Positions 1-8,992 are shown, counted from the stretch's first letter. The stretch is 64,000 bases of DNA from Desulfovibrio sp. (GCF_034006445.1 NZ_JAVESS010000002.1:372001-436000), one strand, 5' to 3'. Notes: generated by a model not told the origin, from the sequence alone. Numbers and translations are program-made.

Positions 1-489
1 GAGCTTTGCCGCCGTTTCGCGCGACTGGGCGCGGGCATTGTCCAGCTCTTTCTGGGAAACGGCGTTGGAAGAACGCATGGCCGCAACGCGGCGCAGATTG
101 ATGGCGGCATTTTCAGACAGGGCCGTGGCCGCGTTTACCGCAGCCCTGGCCTGGGCAATCTCCTCAACCCGGTACCCGCGCTCAAGGCGGGCCAGAGCGG
201 CCTTTTCGCCTTCAAGACGGGCAGCGGTCTCATCCCGCTGCTGGGTCAGCAGATCAGCGTCCAGTCTGGCCAAGGCCTGCCCTTCGGCCACGCTGTCGCC
301 CTCATCCACCAGCACGGCGGATATACGCCCGCCAACGCGAAAGGCCAGGTCTACCTGGCGGATATCGACATTGCCGTATAGCGTAAGGCTGCCCGCGTGT
401 CGGCCGTCCAGCCAGCGCCATAAAAAAAGGGCTGCCAGTACCAGAACCGCCACGGCAGCCACACTTACAACCTTGCGAGAAGTTTGCAT
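1..489 (-). CDS. HlyD-family membrane fusion protein (N-terminal part, cut by window edge)
   Basis: Reading leftward from ATG at 489, an uninterrupted frame of 163 codons runs off the left edge. It has a short N-terminal membrane anchor (VAAVAVLVLAALFLW), then a biotinyl-lipoyl-like half (GNVDIRQVDLAFRVGGRI, then VDEGDSVAEGQALARLD). An alpha-helical hairpin follows (QQRDETAARLEGEKAALARLE, then SNAVSQKELDNARAQS). This is the order of HlyD/YbhG-type periplasmic adaptors, which link an inner membrane ABC or RND exporter to the outer membrane. A GGGAGG ribosome binding site lies just before the ATG. The partner transporter would be further left. The family is clear; the substrate cannot be told. 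Confidence 0.85.
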   Translation of the reverse strand, partial: MQTSRKVVSVAAVAVLVLAALFLWRWLDGRHAGSLTLYGNVDIRQVDLAFRVGGRISAVLVDEGDSVAEGQALARLDADLLTQQRDETAARLEGEKAALARLERGYRVEEIAQARAAVNAATALSENAAINLRRVAAMRSSNAVSQKELDNARAQSRETAAKL

Positions 490-581
490 GGGCCTCCCGA
501 TATTTCAAGACGCCTTGAGTGAGCGTCCGCAGTAGTTGAGGGCGGCCTCAGGGCTAACGCCGCTGTCTGCCCGCCTCTTCC

Positions 582-808
582 AGAGCATTTTAGCTTTGAA
601 AAAGTGTAAATGCTCTAACTCTGCACGAAAGTGCAGCGCGCCACAACGTGGCGTGGATTCAGCCGAGCTTTGGCCGTTGCGACGAAGGAAGCTACGGACA
701 AAAGCAATTGGTTAATAGAGCGTGCAGCCTGCTGATGGCCGTCGCAAATCGCATTTTCGGCTGAATGAACACTTTGAAATGTGAAGCATTTCAAAGTTAA
801 TCTGCTCT
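582..808. repeat. composite stem-loop repeat, copy 1
   Basis: This non-coding stretch is a chain of small palindromes: AGAGCATTT...AAATGCTCT (582-616), CTGCAC-GAAA-GTGCAG, CGCCAC-AAC-GTGGCG, ATTCAGCCGA...TCGGCTGAAT, and a TTTGAAATG...CATTTCAAA stem ending in a GCTCT motif. The same modules occur in reverse order at 8583-8731. Relative to that copy, this one carries about 80 extra bases between the two GGCTGAA arms. It resembles REP/BIME-type or MITE-like elements. The rest of the 490-999 gap shows no gene. Confidence 0.6.
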
Positions 809-908
809 ATGACCGGCCGCCGCATACCACGTAAAGCGACCTGTACAAAACATACCCAGTGCCGCGCGCCTTGTCCACAGCGTTGCACATGAACGGCGCC
901 ATAACGAG

Positions 909-936
909 CCGCCCCCGGCATTGCTGCCGGGGGCGG
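909..936 (-). terminator. hairpin downstream of the catalase gene
   Basis: A perfect 12-bp GC-rich stem (CCGCCCCCGGCA / TGCCGGGGGCGG) with a TTGC loop lies 64 bp past the catalase stop. No T-run follows on the minus strand, so it is either a weak intrinsic terminator or an mRNA-stabilising hairpin. Confidence 0.5.
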
Positions 937-999
937 AATTGGGGCGTATACAGACCTGTGAGGCTCAAGGGCAGGCAGAGGGCGCTTGGCCCTCAGCTA

Positions 1000-2457
1000 T
1001 CATATTTCAGAAGGATCGATGCCGCAGGCGCGGGCAACACCCGCTCCATATGCCGGGTCGGCCTTGGCGCAGTTACGGATGTGCCGCAGTTTGATCATTT
1101 TGGGAGCATCGCCCAGCTGGCGTGCAGTATTGCCGAAAAGGGCTTCCTGCTGTTCGGGCGTCATAAGGCGGAAGAGCTTGCCGGGCTGTTCGTAATAATC
1201 AGCGTCATCGCAGGGATACGACCAATGATCGGCATCGCCGTTGATTTTGAGCGGCGGCTCGGCCGCGCCCGGCTGCTCCTGCCACGCGCCGTAACTGTTG
1301 GGTTCATAATTGGTGTGGCCGCCATAGTTGCCGTCCACCCGCATCTGGCCGTCACGGTGGTAGCTGTGGAAGGGGCAGCGGGCCTTGTTGACCGGAATAA
1401 GATGATGGTTCACGCCCAGACGGTAGCGCTGCGCATCCCCGTAGGAGAAGAGCCGTCCCTGGAGCATCTTGTCCGGCGAAAAGCCGATACCGGGCACGAT
1501 GTTGGCAGGGTTGAAGGCAGCCTGCTCCACTTCGGCGAAGTAGTTGTCGGGATTGCGGTTCAGTTCCATCACGCCCACTTCATACATGGGCACGTCCTTG
1601 TGGTACCAGACCTTGGTGAGGTCAAAGGGATGATAGGGCAGCTTTTCGGCGTCAAGCTCGGGCATGACCTGTACAAAGAGCTTCCAGCGCGGGAAATCGC
1701 CCTTTTCGATATGTTCGAACAGGTCACGCTGATGGCTGTCGCGGTCGCGCCCGATAAGTTCCTGGGCTTCGGCGTCAGTGAGGTTTTTGATGCCCTGCTG
1801 GGTTTTGAAGTGGAACTTGATCCAGTAGCGCTCGTTCTTGGCGTTGATAAAGCTCATGGTGTGGCTGCTGAAGCCGTGCATGTGCCGGTATGAGGCCGGG
1901 ATGCCGCGATCGCTCATGACCACGGTGACCTGATGCAGGGCTTCGGGCAGGAGGGACCAGAAATCCCAGTTGTCCTGGGCGCTGTGCATGTTGGTGTGCG
2001 GGTTGCGCTTCACCACATGGTTGAGGTCGGGAAATTTGAGGGGGTCACGCAGGAAAAAGACAGGGGTATTGTTGCCTACAAGGTCAAAGTTGCCTTCATC
2101 AGTATAGAACTTGATGGCAAAGCCGCGAATGTCGCGCTCGGCGTCGGCCGCGCCGCGCTCGCCAGCCACGGTGGAGAAACGAACAAAAAGATCAGTTTTT
2201 TTGCCAACCTTGGAAAAAAGCGAAGCCTTGGTAAAACGCGTTATGTCGTGGGTGACTGTGAACGTGCCGTAGGCTCCCGATCCCTTGGCGTGCATGCGCC
2301 TTTCCGGGATGACTTCGCGGTCGAAATGGGCCAGCTTTTCAAGAAACCATACGTCTTGCAAAAGCATGGGCCCACGCGGCCCGGCGGTGAGAACCCTGTT
2401 GTTGTCGGCCACCGGTGCACCGGCATTGTTGGTGAGTTTGTTTTGATCGTTCGGCAT
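1000..2457 (-). CDS. katA: monofunctional heme catalase
   Basis: The 485-residue product decomposes hydrogen peroxide to water and oxygen in the cytoplasm or periplasmic space. It has the length of a small-subunit clade 3 catalase, with no C-terminal flavodoxin-like extension. The distal His is at residue 56 ([12 protein letters not shown]), the conserved Asn in [12 protein letters not shown], and the proximal heme Tyr in [12 protein letters not shown]. The start was set at MPNDQNK because a GGAGAAG ribosome binding site sits 6 bases upstream; an in-frame ATG 20 codons earlier has none. It is a single-gene unit, with a hairpin downstream and a strong palindrome (2543-2567) upstream that suggests peroxide or metal-responsive control. 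It fits oxygen defence in an anaerobe. Confidence 0.97.
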   Translation of the reverse strand: MPNDQNKLTNNAGAPVADNNRVLTAGPRGPMLLQDVWFLEKLAHFDREVIPERRMHAKGSGAYGTFTVTHDITRFTKASLFSKVGKKTDLFVRFSTVAGERGAADAERDIRGFAIKFYTDEGNFDLVGNNTPVFFLRDPLKFPDLNHVVKRNPHTNMHSAQDNWDFWSLLPEALHQVTVVMSDRGIPASYRHMHGFSSHTMSFINAKNERYWIKFHFKTQQGIKNLTDAEAQELIGRDRDSHQRDLFEHIEKGDFPRWKLFVQVMPELDAEKLPYHPFDLTKVWYHKDVPMYEVGVMELNRNPDNYFAEVEQAAFNPANIVPGIGFSPDKMLQGRLFSYGDAQRYRLGVNHHLIPVNKARCPFHSYHRDGQMRVDGNYGGHTNYEPNSYGAWQEQPGAAEPPLKINGDADHWSYPCDDADYYEQPGKLFRLMTPEQQEALFGNTARQLGDAPKMIKLRHIRNCAKADPAYGAGVARACGIDPSEI

Positions 2458-2542
2458 TGTGGTCTTCTCCTTGGTTTGTCTGTGCGGGCCAAGGGGCGCT
2501 ACTGCCTGCCCTGACAAGACGATGACATGGAAAGAGCCTATT

Positions 2543-2567
2543 GTAAATAGTAATTGTTACTATTTAC
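2543..2567. promoter_or_regulatory. perfect 25-bp palindrome upstream of katA, candidate PerR/Fur-type operator
   Basis: GTAAATAGTAA and TTACTATTTAC form a perfect 11-bp inverted repeat around TTG, 86 bp before the katA start. Its AT-rich character and size resemble PerR or Fur boxes, the usual control of catalase genes. The regulator identity is inferred. Confidence 0.6.
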
Positions 2568-2614
2568 CAACAATCCTTTAAACCCCCTCAAACTCTTTGA
2601 ACTTTATGGATAAC

Positions 2615-3367
2615 TTATTGCTTCACCGGAGTCTTGCTGCGCAAAATGGGCTTGCCAAGGTTCAAACCTTCGCAGGCATGCACCACTTCCGCCGCTCTGG
2701 CTTCATTCCCTCTCAAAAGTACCAGTATAACAAGCAGTTTGCCCGACCGCTGCAAGCGCGTTCTCAAGCCGCGCCCCTCAAGGCGCTGGCGCAGGCTGTC
2801 GACGCTCTCTTCATCCTTGAAGGCTCCAACCTGAAACACGTAATCAAACATATTGCCCACGGGCTGCAGGCTGTTCAGCACCACGGGGTGGTTTTCCGGG
2901 ACAGGCTGTGCAGCTTGCCCCGCGTTTGCGCCTGCTGTGGGCGCGTTTGCGGGCGCGGGCACCTGCGAACGCTGCCCGGCCGCCTGAGCCGTCGGTGCCC
3001 CGACAGGCTGCATGGCCGCAGCGGCGGGTGTGCGCGCCTGAGGCCCGTCAGTCATGCCGGGAGGCAGGCTTTCGCCACGCAGCACGCGGGCGAAGCGCAG
3101 TTCTTCGGCGGCAAGAATTTTTTGCTTGGGAACGTCCTCTTCCGCCGGTTCCACAACAACACCCTTTTTCAGCGCGCCACCGGCTACACTGACCTGCGCC
3201 GGATGCCCCCGCCAGTAGGCTCTGCCGCTCATGACGCCGCCCACATAGGCAAGCGCTACGGCTGCCACAACAAGAAAACAGGCCGCCAGCAGTGAAGAAG
3301 GCCGCAGACACAGGCTTTTGGGGGGGTCTTGCTGGTCTGACGGAGAGTTACGTGACACTGGAGGCAT
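2615..3367 (-). CDS. membrane-anchored SPOR-domain protein
   Basis: The 250-residue product has a short cytoplasmic N-terminus and one membrane segment (SSLLAACFLVVAAVALAYVGG). A Pro/Ala-rich periplasmic linker spans roughly residues 100-165, and a C-terminal SPOR domain begins at FDYVFQVGAFKDEESVDSLRQRL. SPOR domains bind glycan strands of denuded peptidoglycan, typically at the division septum, so a role in cell envelope or division is likely. It ends 158 bp before the katA start on the same strand. The palindrome in that gap suggests katA has its own promoter. Confidence 0.8.
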   Translation of the reverse strand: MPPVSRNSPSDQQDPPKSLCLRPSSLLAACFLVVAAVALAYVGGVMSGRAYWRGHPAQVSVAGGALKKGVVVEPAEEDVPKQKILAAEELRFARVLRGESLPPGMTDGPQARTPAAAAMQPVGAPTAQAAGQRSQVPAPANAPTAGANAGQAAQPVPENHPVVLNSLQPVGNMFDYVFQVGAFKDEESVDSLRQRLEGRGLRTRLQRSGKLLVILVLLRGNEARAAEVVHACEGLNLGKPILRSKTPVKQ

Positions 3368-3550
3368 GGTTTTTCCTTAATTTCACTGAATCATTTATGT
3401 TTTTTATACGAATCTTTAAACCTGCCATAACATAACAGGCGCTGCTTCAAGCGTAAAGAGCGGCGGCAACGCGCCCGCGTCCTGACTTGCGGGCACGGCC
3501 TGCGCTCTGGTATATATGCTGTGTCTTACAAAGACATTGGGAGTACGCTC

Positions 3551-4534
3551 ATGACCATCAGCAATAGCTCACGGTGCAATCTGCCTCTAATTCTCGCCTG
3601 CCTCATGCTCTTTTTGTGGAGCGCCGCCTCTATGGCGGCAACGCCGCAAAATCTGACCATCGTCAACCAGACAGGCGAAGATCTGCTCAATATCCACCTG
3701 CAAAAGGGCAAGGTCACGCAATTCATGCGGCTGGACATGACGCCCGGCAACAGCGAAGAAATTGAAAATCCCGGCGGCACGGCCGAGTTGCGCCTTGACA
3801 CGGGGCTGGCCCTGTGGACGTTCAGCCGCGTCCCCCTTGGGCAGGCAAAAAGTCTGACCTTCGGCCCGCAGCCCGACGTCCTGACCGTGGCCACGGGCAA
3901 GGGCGAGAGCCTCCAGTTTCGCGCCCGCATGCGCAGCCTGTTGCCGGATGAAAACAGCGGGCCGGTCTGTGCTCTGGATCAGTTTCGCCCTGGCATGCGC
4001 ATGAAGGACGTGTGCGCCCTGTTGGACCAAAGCCCCCCGCATGACGACAATGACGCCGTGCTCACCAGCCTGGGTTTCGCGGGCATGGTGTGGGCGGCAC
4101 GTCTGCTGCCGGGCCAGGTGGAAAACGGCAAACCCGGCATTGCCCGCACAAGCGGGCCTGACCGCCTTGAGCATATGGAACTGCGCCGCAAGCTGGACGC
4201 CGCAACGCTGAACAAACTGCTGACAACCCTGTACGCGCAGGGTTACGCCCCGTGGCAGGCCGAACTGCCGGGCCTGGATATGAACTTTGTTGAAATGCCC
4301 AAGACAGATACAGCCAAGCACAGGGAAATACTGCAGCAAGTGCTGGACTACTTCATGTCTGCCGGTCAGGGCGAAGCCACAATCATGCTGGCCCCCGCGT
4401 CCATGCTGCCCCAACTGGCTGACGCCGACAAGCCACAGAGCGATGTGCAGCTGTTTACGCTGACCCTGCGTCACAGCTCAAAAAACCTTGTGGTGGATGT
4501 GGCTGCGTATCAGGCCAGCGAAGGCGGCCGCTGA
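3551..4534 (+). CDS. secreted protein of unknown function
   Basis: The 327-residue product has a classic Sec signal peptide (LPLILACLMLFLWSAASMA, with a likely cut after AMA). The mature N-terminal part (PQNLTIVNQTGEDLLNIHLQ) looks like a beta-sandwich found in small periplasmic Desulfovibrio proteins. I do not recognise catalytic motifs. The start at 3551 was preferred over an upstream ATG at 3521 because GGGAG lies 7 bases before it and the signal peptide then has normal length. It is monocistronic and closed by a strong terminator. Confidence 0.75.
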   Translation: MTISNSSRCNLPLILACLMLFLWSAASMAATPQNLTIVNQTGEDLLNIHLQKGKVTQFMRLDMTPGNSEEIENPGGTAELRLDTGLALWTFSRVPLGQAKSLTFGPQPDVLTVATGKGESLQFRARMRSLLPDENSGPVCALDQFRPGMRMKDVCALLDQSPPHDDNDAVLTSLGFAGMVWAARLLPGQVENGKPGIARTSGPDRLEHMELRRKLDAATLNKLLTTLYAQGYAPWQAELPGLDMNFVEMPKTDTAKHREILQQVLDYFMSAGQGEATIMLAPASMLPQLADADKPQSDVQLFTLTLRHSSKNLVVDVAAYQASEGGR

Positions 4535-4567
4535 TCCGGCTCTTTGGCTGCGTACGGTTCATAAATC

Positions 4568-4617
4568 TTGAGACAAAAACCCGGCCCAGATAAATCCGGG
4601 CCGGGTTTTTGTCTCAA
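4568..4617. terminator. strong bidirectional intrinsic terminator
   Basis: Two 20-base arms (4568-4587 and 4598-4617) pair perfectly around a 10-base loop. The stem is GC-rich in the middle (CCCGGCCC/GGGCCGGG) and flanked by AAAAA/TTTTT, so it can end transcription from either side. Confidence 0.9.
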
Positions 4618-4706
4618 GCTGACTGGATGTAATACCATCCCCGCTTCAGTTCACAGCACACTTTGTACAATCACAGAATACAATAAGAGTTTTAGGGGGT
4701 GGGGGC

Positions 4707-4811
4707 GTGGGGGAGGAGACCCTTTTGCAAAAGGGTCCCTCCCCCACAAAATCTCCCTCCCCCACAAAATATCTCTTTCCCGCAAAATTTTCTCACCCAC
4801 AAAACATTTCA
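4707..4811. repeat. long hairpin followed by degenerate ~19-bp tandem repeats
   Basis: Arms at 4707-4726 and 4729-4747 (GTGGGGGAGG...CCTTTT against AAAAGG...CCCCCAC) pair with one bulged base. The right arm is followed by about four degenerate copies of a CTCCCCCACAAAATCT-like unit up to 4811. It lies just past the hypB stop on the minus strand and may act as its terminator. Confidence 0.55.
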
Positions 4812-4824
4812 GAATGACATGGCC

Positions 4825-5493
4825 CTAAACAGGCCGTCCTTCCTTTTTGGCCGCACGCTTGTCGCGCAGCCAGTCGTACCATGCCTGAAGTCCCTGTCCC
4901 TGACGGCAGGAGACCTCAAAGATATCCAGGTCTTTGTTCAGCTTGGTGGCAAAGTTGCGGGCCCGCGTCATATCAAAGTCCACATAGGGCAAAAGATCGA
5001 CCTTGTTGAGCACTAGGGCGCGCGCCAGATTGAAAAGAAGGGGATATTTTTCGGGCTTGTCGTCACCTTCGGCCACGCTCAGCAGGGCGACCTTGGCGTC
5101 TTCGCCGCAGTCGAACTCCACCGGGCACACGAGGTTGCCCACGTTTTCTATAAAAAGGATGTCCACGCCTGTGAGATCAAGGCTGTCCAGAGCGGTCAGA
5201 ATCATGTTGCTGTCGAGGTGGCAGCCGCCGTCCGTATTGATTTGCACGGCCTGAGCGCCAGTGGCGGCCACACGGCGGGCGTCGTTATCCGTTTGCAGGT
5301 CGCCTTCAACCACGGCCATGCGAAACTCACCCGCCAGATCGGTCAGCGTGCGCTCGAGCAGCGTCGTCTTGCCTGCGCCTGGCGAACTGATGAGATTCAG
5401 CGTCAGAATCCCACTGTCAGACAAACGCTTGCGCACATGGGCCGCCATTTTTTCATTGGCTTCCAGCACATTGCGAACCACGGGAATTTGCAT
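4825..5493 (-). CDS. hypB: hydrogenase nickel-incorporation GTPase HypB
   Basis: The 222-residue GTPase drives nickel delivery into [NiFe] hydrogenase large subunits together with HypA. It has a P-loop at SSPGAGKTT, a switch region VVEGDLQTDND, the metal-binding segment NTDGGCHLD, and IENVGNLVCP with NKVD as the guanine specificity motif. The N-terminal CxxCGC motif and His-rich stretch of some HypBs are absent, so it is the minimal form. A GGAGACAGG ribosome binding site precedes ATG 5493. It lies downstream of hypA on the same strand, separated by 358 bp of stem-loop repeats. It probably matures the hydrogenase encoded at 51.5-63 kb among others. Confidence 0.95.
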   Translation of the reverse strand: MQIPVVRNVLEANEKMAAHVRKRLSDSGILTLNLISSPGAGKTTLLERTLTDLAGEFRMAVVEGDLQTDNDARRVAATGAQAVQINTDGGCHLDSNMILTALDSLDLTGVDILFIENVGNLVCPVEFDCGEDAKVALLSVAEGDDKPEKYPLLFNLARALVLNKVDLLPYVDFDMTRARNFATKLNKDLDIFEVSCRQGQGLQAWYDWLRDKRAAKKEGRPV

Positions 5494-5570
5494 GCCTGTC
5501 TCCTGTCAGACTCCGTGCGGAGTCCCTGGTCTTGAAGTATGGGGCGATATGAGAACATCCGGGCGGATCT

Positions 5571-5852
5571 AGAGCAGATTACCTTGGGAATGCTTCACAG
5601 TAAAAATGGATTCCCGGCTGAAACCCTCTAGTGTGCACGCCACGCTACGGCGCACCGCATTCTCGTGCGTCGCTCAAGCATGTTTTTTTAAGGGTAAAAT
5701 ACCCTAGAGCAGATAAACTTTGAGAATGTACATTCTCAAAGTTTAAGATACGCTCGCTTCGGTGCTTAACCGCGCAGATAAACTGCGCTTACACCTCTGC
5801 GGCGGGCGTCTGCTTCCGCATCCGCCAGAGCAATTTCAAAGCGAAATTGCTC
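5571..5852. repeat. composite stem-loop repeats between hypA and hypB
   Basis: Several palindromic modules fill the gap: AGAGCAGAT...GGGAATGCTT, a diverged GCACGCCACGCTACGGCGCACC module, TTTGAGAATG-TA-CATTCTCAAA (about 5716-5737), and a perfect GAGCAATTTC-AAAGC-GAAATTGCTC stem at the right end. The right stem reaches into the hypA stop codon (TAG of CTAGAGCAAT). They are related to the elements at 582, 8583, 39314, 49551 and 50141. Confidence 0.55.
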
Positions 5853-6205
5853 TAGCTGGCCTCAAGGCGGTTCAGGTACAGTTCCCTGCCCTGCTTGACC
5901 ACATGACCGAACTGCTCGCCGCATCCCGGACAGGGCTGGATAAGGGCTTCCTGACCCTCGCCGCCAAAATCCGCGCCACAGAAGGGGCAGTGCAGTTGCA
6001 GGGGAAGTTCTTCAAGTTCAAGGCGCGCGCCTTCGTGGGGCGTGCCCTGAATCATGGTCTCAAAACAGAACTGAAGCGATTCGGGCACAATACCGGCGAG
6101 GGCCCCGTACTTGACGTTCACGGCCTCGATACGTGTGCAGCCCTGCCGGGAGATTTCTTCTTCCGACATCTTCAGCAGACTTTGTGCAATTGCCATTTCG
6201 TGCAT
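5852..6205 (-). CDS. hypA: hydrogenase nickel metallochaperone HypA
   Basis: The 117-residue protein starts with the diagnostic Met-His-Glu (MHEMAIAQSLL), whose amino terminus and His2 bind nickel. It carries a CPFC...CPGC zinc site at about residues 73-94. It passes nickel to HypB and then to the hydrogenase large subunit. A longer frame extends 32 codons upstream, but only the MHE start preserves the nickel site. It is the first gene of a hypA-hypB unit interrupted by repeats and is divergent from the TPR gene at 6274. Confidence 0.95.
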   Translation of the reverse strand: MHEMAIAQSLLKMSEEEISRQGCTRIEAVNVKYGALAGIVPESLQFCFETMIQGTPHEGARLELEELPLQLHCPFCGADFGGEGQEALIQPCPGCGEQFGHVVKQGRELYLNRLEAS

Positions 6206-6273
6206 ACGGCACAATAACGCAAACCCCCGGCAAGGTAAAGGCTGGAAGGCATTCTTGCCATTCGGCGTAAATA

Positions 6274-7644
6274 ATGTACATTTCTGCCATGCGTCGCTCA
6301 AAATTTTCAGGCGTGTACTCTTTTTCCACCGACTGGACGGGAAATAACCGCAAGAACCACTACTTCGTCTGGGAACTGCCTGACGGAGCCTTTGCGGTAC
6401 AGGAACTCAACAAAGCGTTCCAGCCGTTAGCCGAGCCAGAAAGAATCAGCGCCAGTTCATTTGCCAAAAACTTCAGGGCAGAGCCAGAAATCCTGGCAAT
6501 GCCCGTCATGACCCCGGATCTTTCACGTCTTGAAGCCAGAGGAAAATCCGCTGGCGGTTCCGATACCGCACAGCAGACCGGGCAAACGGATGCGGCAGTC
6601 TCGGAGCCGTCTGACAAAACCAGCCCGCCACCCAAAACTCCGGCTGCGACGAGCGCGCGTCCAGACGCCATCACGCCCGACGGCGCTTCCAGCGGCATAG
6701 CCGTTGACACGTCTGGCGGAACACCTGCCGGAACTTCGGCCGGAACTTCCGGCGACGCGACTGGCAAAGTACCGACTGCCCAGAAAAGCCGCGCGCAAGG
6801 TGGAGCCCAGCCCGCCCCGCAGGCTGGGCCGCAATCCCTTGATTCGCAAATTTTTGCCAATGAATCTGACAGCCTTGCCGCCAGCGTGCGCCAAAGCGCC
6901 GCTCCATTGGCGTCGCCCGCAGGCGCGGCGCCCATGGGCCAGGCTAAAGCTTCAGCCGCAACGCCTGGCGCGCAGCAAGCGCGCAAGCCTTCTTCCAAGT
7001 CGCTGCGCCCTGTGGACGCCGATGAGCCAGAAAGCCTGAAGCGAACAGACGCTCCAACGAAAAAAGAGGTCGCCACTCCGGCGCGAACCCCCCAGTTGCG
7101 CCTGCAACCGGTGGAAAAAGATCTTTCGACAGATATAACGGACATGTCGGCGCGCCTGCCCCTGCCGGACACAAGCCCCATGGGCACGAGTCGCCCGATG
7201 GATCTGGCGGCCATGCGCAAAGCCAAGAGGACGGAAACGCGCCTGCGCGAAACTTTTCGTCAGACCTTGCTGCGCCTCAAGCGCCCGCGCGAACGCAAGG
7301 CCGCGCTGACCGCCCTTGAACAGCTTGCACAATCGACTGAAGACATCTGCACCGCGCACAAGCATATGTTCAGAGATTTCGGCGTCAGTCTGCGTCAGAA
7401 TTCGCAACTCGCACTGGCCCTTTTGTTCAGCCGTAGAGTGGTGGAACTGGCCCCTAATGATGACCATGCCCACTTCAACCTGGCCCGGATTCTCTGTTTG
7501 ATGGGCCAATTTGATGAAGCCGCAGCCCATGTACGCACAGCCATGAACATGGGTGGCGAAGAACCGTTGTACTTTCGTATGCTGGTGCATATTCGCAAAG
7601 AAATGCTGCAAAAACGGGAACAATCCGCCTCCCGTGACCGCTGA
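6274..7644 (+). CDS. TPR-containing protein with long Ala/Pro/Ser-rich linker
   Basis: The 456-residue product has three parts. A small folded N-terminus (residues 8-75; YSFSTDWTGNNRKNHYFVWELPDG) is followed by a low-complexity linker to about residue 300. A helical C-terminal region contains one to two tetratricopeptide repeats (SRRVVELAPNDDHAHFNLAR, then GQFDEAAAHVRTAMNMG). TPRs mediate protein-protein contacts. No signal peptide is seen, so it is probably cytoplasmic. Either ATG 6274 or 6289 could be used, and neither has a strong ribosome binding site. The function is unknown. Confidence 0.75.
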   Translation: MYISAMRRSKFSGVYSFSTDWTGNNRKNHYFVWELPDGAFAVQELNKAFQPLAEPERISASSFAKNFRAEPEILAMPVMTPDLSRLEARGKSAGGSDTAQQTGQTDAAVSEPSDKTSPPPKTPAATSARPDAITPDGASSGIAVDTSGGTPAGTSAGTSGDATGKVPTAQKSRAQGGAQPAPQAGPQSLDSQIFANESDSLAASVRQSAAPLASPAGAAPMGQAKASAATPGAQQARKPSSKSLRPVDADEPESLKRTDAPTKKEVATPARTPQLRLQPVEKDLSTDITDMSARLPLPDTSPMGTSRPMDLAAMRKAKRTETRLRETFRQTLLRLKRPRERKAALTALEQLAQSTEDICTAHKHMFRDFGVSLRQNSQLALALLFSRRVVELAPNDDHAHFNLARILCLMGQFDEAAAHVRTAMNMGGEEPLYFRMLVHIRKEMLQKREQSASRDR

Positions 7645-7685
7645 TCATATTCAGGACAAACTCGTTTCGGCAGGAGCCTTTTGGC

Positions 7686-8582
7686 ATGAATAAAGTGATT
7701 TTAAGTCTTCTTCTGGCAGTCTGCGTGTTGGGCATGGCCCTCATTATGCTCAATGAAAAGATGCGCAAGCCGGAGCAGGCCCCCGTTGCTCAGTCGAGCA
7801 TGAATCAGCAGGCCACCGCTCCCGGCGTGGACAGTCAGACAGGCCCGGAGGCGGCATTGCCGACGCTCGGCGACATCGCGCAGACACCCAAAACCAGTGG
7901 CGGCGCGCAGCCCTATCTTCCGCCCCTGCCCGTGGAATCCGGGCATACCCCGGCCCCGGCCGACACCGCTCCCCGCCTGGGCGACAAAACCCCGTACAAG
8001 GCTGAAGCCGTTCCCGTGCACCCGCCGTTGCCTGAACCGGTGAAGCACAAACCCGATCTTTCCGGCGCGCCTGAAAAACCCTCAGACGCCGCCAGGCCCG
8101 AAACGGCCAGCACCGCCGCTTCTGCCGCGTCTGGCGCGTCTGGCGCGTCTGGCGCTCCTGCCGTATCTGGCGCGGCCGCCGCTCCAGAAAAAGCCAGAAC
8201 GCCGGAAAAAACCGCCCCTGCGGAAAAGCCCGCTTCCAGCAATACGGAAAAGGCCGCAAAGGCCGCGCCTCAAAAGCTGGAAATCACGCGATTTGTGGTT
8301 TTTGCCCGCGACAAGGGGGCAACCATTCGCCTCGTGGGTACGGCTCCCCTCAACTACAAGAACATGACCCTCAACAATCCTGAAAGGCTTGTGGTTGATC
8401 TGGACGGCAAGTGGTTGGTCAAAGCGCCGGGTGTGCCCAAAAACCCCGCGGTGACCAATGTGCGGCTGGGCAAAATGGACGGCCAGACCAGAGTTGTCAT
8501 TGATCTTTCCGGCAAGCCGGCCAATGTCCGCTTTGTCCTGTCCAAGGACAAGCTCTCGCTGGACATCCGGGTGGATCACTAG
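7686..8582 (+). CDS. membrane-anchored AMIN-domain protein
   Basis: The 298-residue product has an N-terminal signal anchor (VILSLLLAVCVLGMALIML). A long Pro/Ala/Ser linker with SGASGASGA-type runs spans about residues 30-190. The C-terminal AMIN domain (ITRFVVFARDKGATIRLVGT, then NPERLVVDLDGKW and TRVVIDLSG) runs to the end. AMIN domains target envelope proteins to peptidoglycan or to the septum. AGGAG lies before the ATG. It follows the TPR gene by 41 bp on the same strand, so the two are probably co-transcribed. A related repeat and a terminator close the unit. Confidence 0.85.
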   Translation: MNKVILSLLLAVCVLGMALIMLNEKMRKPEQAPVAQSSMNQQATAPGVDSQTGPEAALPTLGDIAQTPKTSGGAQPYLPPLPVESGHTPAPADTAPRLGDKTPYKAEAVPVHPPLPEPVKHKPDLSGAPEKPSDAARPETASTAASAASGASGASGAPAVSGAAAAPEKARTPEKTAPAEKPASSNTEKAAKAAPQKLEITRFVVFARDKGATIRLVGTAPLNYKNMTLNNPERLVVDLDGKWLVKAPGVPKNPAVTNVRLGKMDGQTRVVIDLSGKPANVRFVLSKDKLSLDIRVDH

Positions 8583-8731
8583 CGCAGATCAACTTTGAAA
8601 TGCTTCTCATTTCAAAGTTTTCATTCAGCCGAAAATGCTATTTGCGGCTGAATCCACGCCACGTAGTGGCGCGCTGCACCTTCGTGCAGCGTTAGAGCAT
8701 TTACACTTTTTCAAAGTTACAATGCTCTAAT
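8583..8731. repeat. composite stem-loop repeat, copy 2 (inverted relative to copy 1)
   Basis: It holds the same modules as 582-808 in reverse complement order: ACTTTGAAATG...CATTTCAAAGT, CAGCCGAAAATG...CGGCTG, CGCCACGTAGTGGCG, CTGCACCTTCGTGCAG, then AGAGCATT...AATGCTCT. It starts directly at the AMIN gene stop codon. The rest of the gap to 8992 contains only a terminator. Confidence 0.6.
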
Positions 8732-8759
8732 CAGTGCTTCCTAGAATTTTCTGCCGACA

Positions 8760-8785
8760 AGGCCCCGACATGCGTCGGGGCCTTG
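8760..8785 (+). terminator. intrinsic terminator after the TPR/AMIN unit
   Basis: An 11-bp perfect stem (AAGGCCCCGAC / GTCGGGGCCTT) with an ATGC loop is followed by GCTGTTTC. It closes the rightward TPR/AMIN unit. Confidence 0.8.
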
Positions 8786-8992
8786 CTGTTTCAACAATCT
8801 TTCCTCTCGGAAGGCTTTTGCCTGCCTTCACCGCCGCAAACTTCCACCCGCCCGTAAAAAAAGGATGTGTGCAGCGCCAAGGCGGCATTTACGCTTTGGA
8901 CGGTTTTGCAAGAATCCGGGGAAGGCACTGTCTGCCGCCCTCTTGAATTTTATGTCCGATTTGGGCAGGGTGGCGAAAAAATTGGGGCTTTA

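Noticed and set aside
859..1893. 344-codon plus-strand frame opposite katA
   Set aside because: Antisense shadow of a textbook catalase.
4568..4617. Riboswitch or regulatory RNA
   Set aside because: It is a simple perfect hairpin with A/T tails between genes, fully explained as a bidirectional terminator.
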